Assembly (NCBI GenBank): GCA_028277515.1
Contig: JANQGC010000146.1
Location: 45,194-109,193 of the forward strand
Direction: 5' to 3'
DNA from: Anaerolineae bacterium
Lineage (GTDB): Bacteria; Chloroflexota; Anaerolineae; Promineifilales; Promineifilaceae
DNA: 64,000 nt
Shown: positions 29,447 through 36,538 of the stretch, in pieces
How positions within the stretch are numbered: the first letter of the stretch is position 1
Layout: every line of letters begins with the position of its first letter
The notes under the pieces: generated by a model
Told to the model about the DNA's origin: nothing
Seen by the model: the letters and a program-made list of their open reading frames with translations, nothing else
Database searches by the model: none
Translations under genes and position numbers: made by a program

Positions 29447-30983
29447 TATGGACTCTTATATTGAGGAACTAAAGGAAAGAAAGGGGATTTCCCAAGGCAC
29501 GGAAAAGGGTATCGAACGCCAGCACGCTAAAAAGCGGCTGACAGCCAGGGAGCGTATTGATTTACTGTTTGACCCAGGCACGTTCACGGAAATTGATACG
29601 CTGGTAACGCCTCGCTACGATCAGTACCTGGATGGGAAGACCTCCAGGTTTGGTGATGGCGTGGTGACTGGATTCGGCTTGATCAACGGCCGGCGCGCCT
29701 TCGTGGCCTCACAAGACGCCACAGTAATGGGCGGTTCTTTAGGAGAAATGCACGCTAACAAGATCGTCAAGGCGATGCGCATGGCTATCAAGTATGGCTG
29801 CCCTTTTCTTTCCATCAACGACTCCGGCGGGGCGCGGATTCAGGAAGGCGTCGACAGCCTGGGCGGTTACGCCCGCATTTTCGACGCAAATTGTGAAGCC
29901 TCCGGCGTCATTCCCCAGATTTCCTTAATCATGGGTCCATGCGCAGGCGGCGCAGTTTACTCCCCGGCATTGACCGATTTCGTCTTTATGACCAGCCAAA
30001 GTTTCATGTTTATCACCGGGCCTAATGTGGTTAAGGCGGTCATGCAGGAAGATGTCAGTTTCGAGGAGTTGGGCGGAGGCTTGATGCACAGCCAGGAGAG
30101 CGGGGTTTGTCATTTCTTGACCGGAGATGATCGTGAATGCCTGGACCGGGTGCGCACGCTGCTGTCCTATCTGCCGGGCAACAACCAGGACGATCCACCG
30201 TATATTCCGCCTTTGGACGATCCGCAGCGATTGTGTCCTGAATTAGAGCGCCTGGTTCCCACTGATCCGCACAAACCATATGATGTGCGCCAGGTGATCA
30301 CCAGCGTCGTCGATGACGGCCGATTCTTTGAAGTGCATCAGCTTTGGGCTGAAAATATGGTTGTTGGCTTCGCCCGCCTTAATGGCTATGTCGTGGGTAT
30401 CGTGGCCAACCAGCCCCTGGTTCTGGCCGGATGTATTGATATTAAAGCGTCAATTAAGGCTACTCACTTCATTCGCATATGTGACGCTTATAATGTACCG
30501 ATCATCACGCTGCAAGATGTACCTGGTTTTCTACCGGGAACGGCCCAGGAATATGGCGGGATTATCCGCAACGGCGCGCGCATGATTTATGCTTACAGCG
30601 AGGCGACGGTTCCCAAGCTGATGGTCATCTTACGTAAGAGCTATGGCGGCGCTTATTGTGTGATGAGCAGTAAAGGTCTGCGCGGTGATTTGCTATATGC
30701 CTGGCCTAATGCCGAAATTGCCGTGATGGGCGCAGAAGGGGCGGTGAATATCCTTTTCCGGCGCGATGTACAGGCGGCCGAAGATCCGGAGGCGCGACGT
30801 AAGGAACTGGTTGATGATTACGAAAAGAATTTCAACAATCCCTATAACGCCGCCGCACGCGGGCTGATAGATGATGTGATCGAGCCGCAAGATACCCGGC
30901 GCATTTTGATTAAGTCCCTGGAATTGACCCTGTCCAAGCGTGAAAGGCATGTGCCGCGTAAGCATGGGATTTCCCCTATGTAA
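29439..30983 (+). CDS. Acyl-CoA carboxylase carboxyltransferase (PccB-like)
   Basis: A 514-residue carboxyltransferase that moves CO2 from carboxybiotin to an acyl-CoA, giving malonyl- or methylmalonyl-type extender units. Both crotonase-like halves are present: KKRLTARERIDLLFDPGTF, INDSGGARIQEGV, LIMGPCAGGAVYSPALTDF, then ITLQDVPGFLPGTAQEYGGIIRNGARMIYAYSEA, KSYGGAYCVM and AEIAVMGAEGAVNILFRR. Fusion of both halves in one chain is normal for PCC/MCC-type enzymes. AGGAG precedes the ATG by 10 bases; an ATG at 29448 is an alternative. The start overlaps the transferase gene. Substrate (acetyl- or propionyl-CoA) is not readable. Confidence 0.93.
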   Translation: MRNMDSYIEELKERKGISQGTEKGIERQHAKKRLTARERIDLLFDPGTFTEIDTLVTPRYDQYLDGKTSRFGDGVVTGFGLINGRRAFVASQDATVMGGSLGEMHANKIVKAMRMAIKYGCPFLSINDSGGARIQEGVDSLGGYARIFDANCEASGVIPQISLIMGPCAGGAVYSPALTDFVFMTSQSFMFITGPNVVKAVMQEDVSFEELGGGLMHSQESGVCHFLTGDDRECLDRVRTLLSYLPGNNQDDPPYIPPLDDPQRLCPELERLVPTDPHKPYDVRQVITSVVDDGRFFEVHQLWAENMVVGFARLNGYVVGIVANQPLVLAGCIDIKASIKATHFIRICDAYNVPIITLQDVPGFLPGTAQEYGGIIRNGARMIYAYSEATVPKLMVILRKSYGGAYCVMSSKGLRGDLLYAWPNAEIAVMGAEGAVNILFRRDVQAAEDPEARRKELVDDYEKNFNNPYNAAARGLIDDVIEPQDTRRILIKSLELTLSKRERHVPRKHGISPM

Positions 30984-30985
30984 TA

Positions 30986-31094
30986 GTAGCGTAAGCTTTC
31001 TAGCTTGCGCCTTGAACAAGCTGGAAAGCTTGTTCTACGATGTAGCGTGAGCTTTCTAGCTTGCGCAGGGAACAAACTGGAAAGTTTGTTCTAC
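30986..31094. repeat. Two tandem 53-bp double-hairpin repeats inside the operon
   Basis: Copies at 30986-31038 and 31042-31094 begin GTAGCGT and end TTGTTCTAC. Each folds into two hairpins (GCGTAAGCT/AGCTTGCGC and AACAAGCT/AGCTTGTT). The copies differ at six positions. In the second hairpin the change is compensatory (AACAAACT pairs with AGTTTGTT), so pairing is kept. They fill the gap between carboxyltransferase and biotin carboxylase and may influence mRNA stability or differential expression. Confidence 0.75.
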
Positions 31095-31115
31095 GGAGAT
31101 TGATGGAGTAAATAG

Positions 31116-32603
31116 ATGTTTGAGAAAATATTGATAGCCAATCGTGGGGAAATCGGTGTTCGTATCGTGCGTACTTGTCGCGAGATGGGCATAAAGACCG
31201 TCGCCATTTATGATGCCAGCGACCGCAGTTCTTTGCATGTACGCCTGGCGGATGAAAGTGTGCTCCTGAATTCACCTAAAGACCTCTTCGACGGCCGCAA
31301 AATTATTGAAATCGCCCAACGAATGGGAGCCGATGCTATCCATCCCGGATATGGATTTTTAGCGGAAGAGGCTGAATTTATTGACGCTTGTCAAAATGCC
31401 GGCCTCACATTTATTGGTCCACCGGCCGAGGTTATCGGCGTACTGCGCAACAAGGTGGAAGCGCTGCAAACTGCCCGCGACGCCGGTTTTCCGACACCTG
31501 ATTTTTCCCCCGAATCATTTGGTGATGACGACTTTAACAAGACCGAAGCCGCCGCCGAACAGTTGGGTTATCCGCTTATCGTCAAACCATATAGTGGGGG
31601 TCGCGGGCGAGGTGAAAGGCTTACCAACGCACTCCAAAACTTAAAACGAAATGTCCAACAAGCCCAGGCCGTAGGTCAGGCAGTTTATGGCAACAGACGT
31701 GTATATTTGGAAAAGGCGATTTTGCCTGCTTACCAGATTGGCGTGCAAATCATGGCCGATCAACATGGCCATATTGTTCATTTGGGGGAACGAGAAGGCT
31801 CGGTCTTACAAAACGGCCATAAAATCGTGGAAGAGGCACCCTCTCTTTGTGTCAGCCAGGAATTGCGTGAGGAAATCTGGGGAGCGGCGCTTGAACTGGC
31901 ACGTCTTTTTAATTATGAAAACGTCGGTACAGTCGAATTTATTGTTGATGAGCAAGGCAACTATTATTTTACCGAGATTAAGTCACGTATCCAGGTAGAG
32001 CATCCATTAACGGAAATGCAAACGCGCATCGATTTGGTCGAGCAGCAAATTCGCATTGCAGCCGGTGAGAAGCTCTCATACAGCCAGGAAGATGTGCATC
32101 TTGACGGTTGGGCGATGATGTGTCGCGTGCGGGCCAATGATCCCTGGCGTGATTACTTACCGGCTCCGGGTACCTTGAACCGGGTGCGCCTGCCAGGAGG
32201 CCCGGAAGTGCGGGTAGATACTTATGTTTATTGTAATTGTGAAGTTCCTGAGGCTTACGTACCGATGTTGGCCAAGTTGACGGTATGGGGCAAGGATCGT
32301 GAAAGCTGTTTACAGCGCCTGGAACGGGCGTTAGAGGATTTCACCATTAACGGTACAGCCACCAATTTGCCAATTTTGCAACGCATCGTTCGCACGCCGG
32401 AATTTGTGTCGGGTGCTTATACCACTGATTTCCGGGTTTCGTTGTTTAAAGATGACCCGCCGCCGGAGGCGGAAGATCACCTGGCTGATCTGGCCGTGGC
32501 CGCGGCCGTGCTTTATATGCGCCGTAATCAGAAGATTAATCCCCAGGCTGCGGAACGATTGCAAGGGGGCTGGCACAAATCCAGCAGGCGTTTGCCCCAT
32601 TAG
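31116..32603 (+). CDS. Biotin carboxylase subunit of the operon's acyl-CoA carboxylase
   Basis: A 495-residue ATP-grasp biotin carboxylase with KILIANRGEIGVRIVRTCRE, ADAIHPGYGFLAEEAEF and RIQVEHPLTEM. Two core segments are atypical. The ATP-lid glycine loop reads SGGRGRGER instead of GGGGRGMR, and at the Mg-binding strand the usual E-M-N-T-R is E-I-K-S-R, with Lys289 replacing the conserved Asn. It has no carrier domain; the carrier is the next gene, 11 bp downstream. GGAG lies 7 bases upstream of the ATG. The altered residues may change kinetics or indicate a specialised subfamily. Confidence 0.9.
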   Translation: MFEKILIANRGEIGVRIVRTCREMGIKTVAIYDASDRSSLHVRLADESVLLNSPKDLFDGRKIIEIAQRMGADAIHPGYGFLAEEAEFIDACQNAGLTFIGPPAEVIGVLRNKVEALQTARDAGFPTPDFSPESFGDDDFNKTEAAAEQLGYPLIVKPYSGGRGRGERLTNALQNLKRNVQQAQAVGQAVYGNRRVYLEKAILPAYQIGVQIMADQHGHIVHLGEREGSVLQNGHKIVEEAPSLCVSQELREEIWGAALELARLFNYENVGTVEFIVDEQGNYYFTEIKSRIQVEHPLTEMQTRIDLVEQQIRIAAGEKLSYSQEDVHLDGWAMMCRVRANDPWRDYLPAPGTLNRVRLPGGPEVRVDTYVYCNCEVPEAYVPMLAKLTVWGKDRESCLQRLERALEDFTINGTATNLPILQRIVRTPEFVSGAYTTDFRVSLFKDDPPPEAEDHLADLAVAAAVLYMRRNQKINPQAAERLQGGWHKSSRRLPH

Positions 32604-32614
32604 GAGGATGTAAG

Positions 32615-33118
32615 ATGGCTAAATTAGCAGTAACAATTGATAACCGGACCTTTGATATTGAATTGATCCTGGCACCCTATTGTGATGACGGATGTCCGGT
32701 CAAAGTTGATGGTCGAGAGATGTCTTTGGTCATTCCTAAGCATGGGCAACCTTCAGGAGAGGTAGAATGGATCATTGTTAATGGACGGCCGTATGAACTG
32801 GCGTATGACGAAAGCCAGCAGTGGATTAAGGCCTACAGTGGTTTGCATAAAGTCAAGGTTCAAGACCAGGATGTGGCGGCGCCCTTGCCACGCAGCAGCG
32901 ATGGCCGGGTCAAAGCACCTATCCCCGGATTGATTAACAGGGTGTTGGTTAAAGAAGGTCAGGAGGTGCGAGCCGATCAGCCTCTCCTGGTTTTAGAAGC
33001 GATGAAAATGGAAAATGAAATCCGTGCGCCCGTGGGCGGCCGGGTTGAAGCAGTGGCGATTAGTAGTGGGCAAACGGTCGCTCAGAACGATTTGCTGGTG
33101 AGGTTGTCTATCACTTAG
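32615..33118 (+). CDS. Biotin carboxyl carrier protein
   Basis: A 167-residue carrier with a C-terminal biotinyl domain (about 98-166). The biotin site is EAMKMENE, with Lys131 as the attachment residue, framed by PIPGLINRVLVKEGQEV and ISSGQTVAQNDLLVRL. The N-terminal 90 residues are beta-rich and resemble the spacer domain seen between biotin carboxylase and carrier in PCC/MCC alpha chains, so this looks like a split version of that subunit. GGAGG lies 7 bases before the ATG. Last gene of the operon; a convergent gene ends 10 bp beyond. Confidence 0.93.
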   Translation: MAKLAVTIDNRTFDIELILAPYCDDGCPVKVDGREMSLVIPKHGQPSGEVEWIIVNGRPYELAYDESQQWIKAYSGLHKVKVQDQDVAAPLPRSSDGRVKAPIPGLINRVLVKEGQEVRADQPLLVLEAMKMENEIRAPVGGRVEAVAISSGQTVAQNDLLVRLSIT

Positions 33119-33128
33119 AAATCGTCAA

Positions 33129-34085
33129 TCATGCCGCGGCCATAAAAGTATAACCGGCCAGGCCACTTTCCAGGGCGAAGAGACCCATACGCCAGATACG
33201 GCGCAGGGTTAGAAAGGGTGACACAGCGGCATGTTCTTCTCTTGTTAACGGCCGAACGGAATAATAACCGGCAAAAAAGGCCTCCGAATACCCGGCAGAT
33301 GCTTGCAGAAGATTGGAATTGGATAGAAAGGACGCGATGTCATAGGCGCGCCAACCTTTGCCACAGCGATCAAAATTGAAGAATGTCGGCCGGCTACCAT
33401 TGAAGTGGACGCTCATATGCGAAAAATCGCCACTTACCACGCCCCAAATGTCGCTGTTGGGATTTGGATTTTCGCCCAATAAGGAGAAAACCTTGTTTTT
33501 TGCATCTTCGGCGGAGGTTAGCAGGATATCTAAATTGGCGGAACGCTGCGGCCCCCATGATCGTTTAATGCGTTCCAGGGGCTTATCCAGTAGATAAGCC
33601 ATATCCAACGTTCGCCGTTTATGCCGGCTTTCAAATTTGTTAGAGATGTTATGAATTTTGGCCATGCACGATCCAAATTCATAGAGTTGATCCTGGTCCT
33701 GCAGAGACATGCTTTTGCCTTTCGCAAATGTAAACAGAGTGTAATACCGCTTCCCTTCCGGCGCGTTAAGACTGCCGAGTAAAGTGCCATCTTTGCGCGG
33801 GATCGGTGATGAGACGGATAGATCCTGTTCTTTTAGGAAAAGCAGCCAATCCAGTTCGTACAGGTAATCGGATTCTTGCCGGTCCAGGGCATCCCCTTGT
33901 TCGTAGACGCGCAGAACATATTTTTGGTCCCCGGACATGACGCGATAATGGTCGTTGTCCTGTGTGCGCAGCAGTTTGCTGAACATTTTGCAGTCAATAT
34001 CCTCGCCAATATCATAATTTTGAATGACAACGTCCGCCAATGCGTTGGCGTCAATAAATGAGCGAGCGACAGGTATTTGTTCCAA
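33129..34085 (-). CDS. Kinase-fold phosphotransferase (APH/HSK2-like)
   Basis: About 318 residues. The N-lobe has a beta-rich segment with KYVLRVYEQGD, a possible ATP-binding Lys. The C-lobe contains GVVSGDFSHMSVHF and FFNFDRCGKGWRAYDIASFL, matching the Brenner HGD...N and D...G regions of aminoglycoside/homoserine kinase 2-like enzymes, though the catalytic Asn position is unclear and Ser precedes Gly-Asp. The substrate is unknown. The TTG at 34085 is preferred because GGGAG lies 8 bases upstream; a TTG at 34112 overlaps a palindrome. It converges with the PKS operon. Confidence 0.7.
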   Translation of the reverse strand: MEQIPVARSFIDANALADVVIQNYDIGEDIDCKMFSKLLRTQDNDHYRVMSGDQKYVLRVYEQGDALDRQESDYLYELDWLLFLKEQDLSVSSPIPRKDGTLLGSLNAPEGKRYYTLFTFAKGKSMSLQDQDQLYEFGSCMAKIHNISNKFESRHKRRTLDMAYLLDKPLERIKRSWGPQRSANLDILLTSAEDAKNKVFSLLGENPNPNSDIWGVVSGDFSHMSVHFNGSRPTFFNFDRCGKGWRAYDIASFLSNSNLLQASAGYSEAFFAGYYSVRPLTREEHAAVSPFLTLRRIWRMGLFALESGLAGYTFMAAA

Positions 34086-34106
34086 GATGTCTTCTCCCTT
34101 ATTGTT

Positions 34107-34127
34107 GGTCAATTTGCTAAATTGACC
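34107..34127. promoter_or_regulatory. Palindromic candidate operator upstream of the phosphotransferase
   Basis: Arms GGTCAATTT and AAATTGACC flank GCT. The design matches the palindrome at 17876-17894, so one regulator may bind both. Confidence 0.45.
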
Positions 34128-34209
34128 CTATAATTCGGTAACCTTGAGCGGTATCCATGGTGCCAGCAAACACTAACCGAAGGCCTAGCTACCCGACAGT
34201 TTAGAAATA

Positions 34210-34269
34210 GGACGCGGACAAGAGCGGATTACGCCGATGAAAATAAAAAATTCAGCGTCATCAGCGTCC
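34210..34269. repeat. Degenerate dispersed repeat with GGACGC/GCGTCC ends
   Basis: The element starts GGACGCGGAC and ends TCAGCGTCC, with an internal inverted pair ACGCCGATGA / TCAGCGT. It is of the GGACGCGGAT...ATCCGCGTCC kind that is scattered in many environmental genomes. It lies between the phosphotransferase and LLM genes. Confidence 0.5.
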
Positions 34270-34329
34270 AATTAATCATCTCTTTGTAAAAGTGTCAGGT
34301 TACTATACCGAAAGCCTCTCTTTTCGGTG

Positions 34330-35355
34330 TTAAGAGTCTCCCTCTTTAAATCCCCGGATAGTGGCCTGCCAGCCTTCTTCTTGCTCTCCCGGAATGTATG
34401 GTAAATAGTAACTGATCCGATCCAGCAAGTCACCGTACTTATCTTTAATTTTTCCCGGTAATTCGGACCAGGTACCGCTAACAGCCAGCGTATCCATAAT
34501 CTCATCGCTGATCATGCCCGGCATCGCATCCCATTGGCCGTTGCGCGCCGCTTCACTCAACCGGCGCGAATCTTCCTCCCAGCCATGCAGATTGGCGATG
34601 ATGCGGTAGGCAGGTGTGCTCAGATAAAAGGAGATCTGTTGGCGAATGTGATGTTCAGCCCAGGCAGCATATTCGGGGTCGTCGGTGGGCAGGGCGAAGA
34701 TGGCCGTATTGATCGTAAACTCTTTCCGCTCCCGTCCGGCGCGCTCCCAACCTACAGCCAGTTCCGGTAGGGCGATCTGCTCTAAATACTTGACGCTGTG
34801 TAGAGCGTGAATGTGCACGCCGTCACAGTGCGACCCGGCCAGGCGCAGCATGAGCTTGTTCATGGCCGCGATATAAATGGGGGGTGGGGGCACATCCAAC
34901 GGGCCGGGATCAAAGAAGGGGGTCATCAACATCAGCTTGAAAAATTCCCCGGCGTATTGCAGCGGCTCGCCGGTTTGCCAGGTATGCCAGAAGGCACGGA
35001 TCGCTTCAATCGTTTCACGCATTTTCTTGACCGGTTTTTCCCACTTGACGCCGAAACGCAGCACATTATGGGCTTTGACCTGCGGGCCACGGCCGAGGAT
35101 GAAACGGCCGTTACTGTAATGCTGCAAATCCCAGGCCAGGTAAGCCAATGTTGCCGGGCTGCGTGGGAACGTGACGGCGATAGCCGTGCCGATATGGGCT
35201 TGCTTGCTATGTTCGGCCGCTAGAACTAAGGGGAGAAAAGGATCGGCCTTGGTTTCCGCCGTCCAGATACCGTCAAATCCGCTGGCAACGGCCGCCTGCG
35301 TATAGGCCGCCATCTCTTCTAGTTTCGGCGCTAACACGGTTGTGTCGATCTTCAT
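34330..35355 (-). CDS. LLM-class F420-dependent oxidoreductase
   Basis: A 341-residue luciferase-like TIM-barrel oxidoreductase. Characteristic parts are MKIDTTVLAPKLEEMAAYTQAAVASGFDGIWTAET at the N terminus, AHIGTAIAVTFPRSPATLAYLAWDLQHYSNGRFILGRGPQV and the PPPPIYIAAMNKLMLRLAGSHCDGVHIH stretch. It looks like the F420-dependent subgroup rather than FMN monooxygenases, but the cofactor is an inference. The start ATG overlaps the stop of the upstream winged-helix gene by 4 bp, indicating translational coupling. Confidence 0.85.
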   Translation of the reverse strand: MKIDTTVLAPKLEEMAAYTQAAVASGFDGIWTAETKADPFLPLVLAAEHSKQAHIGTAIAVTFPRSPATLAYLAWDLQHYSNGRFILGRGPQVKAHNVLRFGVKWEKPVKKMRETIEAIRAFWHTWQTGEPLQYAGEFFKLMLMTPFFDPGPLDVPPPPIYIAAMNKLMLRLAGSHCDGVHIHALHSVKYLEQIALPELAVGWERAGRERKEFTINTAIFALPTDDPEYAAWAEHHIRQQISFYLSTPAYRIIANLHGWEEDSRRLSEAARNGQWDAMPGMISDEIMDTLAVSGTWSELPGKIKDKYGDLLDRISYYLPYIPGEQEEGWQATIRGFKEGDS

Positions 35356-36305
35356 TTTGATGAACTCCCCATTTCCTGCAAAGTTTCTTGTAATTGTTCC
35401 ATGAGTTGAATTACTTCCTTGCTCTTTTCCTTACCTATTTGCTGCCAGGGAGCGAAAAAGTATTCATCGGTCAAATTTTCCACTTTTTCGCGGAGCTGTC
35501 TACCTTCCGCGCTGACCCGGTAATGCGCTTCCAGGTTGTCTTCCGATTGTTCTTTACGGCTGATCCAGCCTCTCTGCTCAAGATCGGCCAGAGCGTCAGC
35601 GTAATCCTCTTGAGAATATCCCCGATAAGCGAGTTGGTCGAATAGTGCGGCGGCCGAATCGGCGCTGCCATCACATAGCAAGGAAAAGGCTTCCCAGCTT
35701 CGGCCGTCAATGCCTAGAGGCCCCCAGGCGGCCATATGTGCGTCATCACGAAAGGCGTTGAAGTCAGATGTATATTGGAAAACTTTGACCGCTGCCGGCG
35801 CATTATCGGCCGGGGCGCGGTTGCGGGAATGGAATAAGCACCAATTGCCGGGAGGCGTGCCCATCTCTATGCTGGCCAGGATGATTTTGGCCAGACCTTC
35901 CTCTAAACGATCAATCTCCCCACTCAGATGGGGCTGAAGCGCCGCCAGCCAGCGGGTGAGCCGTCCCCTCCGTTCCCTGGCCAACTCCTGCCCTAATTCG
36001 CTCAGGAAAAAATCCTCTCCCCGGCGGTGCAGCCACTTTTCGCTGGCCATGATTTCCAGCAGGCCGGCGACCAGGCTTTCAGAGGCATAAGTATCGCGCA
36101 CGCGTAGATTTTTTACGTTCAAGGGTTCGGGATCAAATTCCACAGCCTGGACCAGGAACCAGCCCGGACTTTCCGCATAGCCGGCACGCAGGTTGAACAG
36201 ATCAGGCAGAGGAGCGAGTTCTTCCTGGGCGCGAATGGGTCCGACGGCCGTAAATAGAGCGCCGGCTAAAGATTGAGTCAGGTTGTAAAGAGCGGCATTG
36301 AACAT
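35352..36305 (-). CDS. Winged-helix domain protein paired with the LLM oxidoreductase
   Basis: A 317-residue protein of unknown function. It has an N-terminal helical part, a helix-turn-helix-like stretch (about 45-105, RDTYASESLVAGLLEIMASEKWLHRRGEDFFLSELG) and a C-terminal winged-helix-like part (about 215-275, AALFDQLAYRGYSQEDYADALADLEQRGWISRK... YRVSAEGRQLREKVENLTDEYFFAPW). The last part resembles MarR/SalK-like helix-turn-helix proteins. It may regulate or assist the coupled oxidoreductase; ligand and targets are unknown. Confidence 0.6.
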   Translation of the reverse strand: MFNAALYNLTQSLAGALFTAVGPIRAQEELAPLPDLFNLRAGYAESPGWFLVQAVEFDPEPLNVKNLRVRDTYASESLVAGLLEIMASEKWLHRRGEDFFLSELGQELARERRGRLTRWLAALQPHLSGEIDRLEEGLAKIILASIEMGTPPGNWCLFHSRNRAPADNAPAAVKVFQYTSDFNAFRDDAHMAAWGPLGIDGRSWEAFSLLCDGSADSAAALFDQLAYRGYSQEDYADALADLEQRGWISRKEQSEDNLEAHYRVSAEGRQLREKVENLTDEYFFAPWQQIGKEKSKEVIQLMEQLQETLQEMGSSSK

Positions 36306-36421
36306 GATTTATGTATCCGAGGTGCTGTAAGAACCATGTTTAACACTAGGTTCATGCTAATTGGTCCTTGCGAATTATAAGCTGATGCTTTTTGGCTTAC
36401 AAATGATGATCTTTTTTGCAT

Positions 36422-36447
36422 GTGCCGGCAAGGATGCCGGCGCTACG
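36422..36447. repeat. Short GCCGGC palindromic repeat
   Basis: Arms GTGCCGGC and GCCGGCGC enclose AAGGAT and are followed by TACG. On the reverse strand it reads CGTAGCGCCGGC..., a common dispersed palindrome style related in its GTAGCG end to those at 30986 and 54980. Confidence 0.55.
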
Positions 36448-36494
36448 TTTACCATTTTATATGGCCGCTTGAAAATGGAGATCGCCCCGCGAGG

Positions 36495-36513
36495 CTGAGG
36501 GGAACACCCCCAG
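36495..36513. other. GC-rich 4-base-loop hairpin just after the NACHT-FGE gene
   Basis: CTG(A)GGGG, loop AACA, CCCCCAG: 7 bp with one bulged A. It lies about 25 bp beyond the stop of the NACHT-FGE gene (reverse strand) and about 70 bp beyond the suspected variable region. Hairpins of this size and position are a known target feature of diversity-generating retroelements. Confidence 0.45.
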
Positions 36514-36538
36514 ACCCCCCGGATCAGAAACCAGAAAT

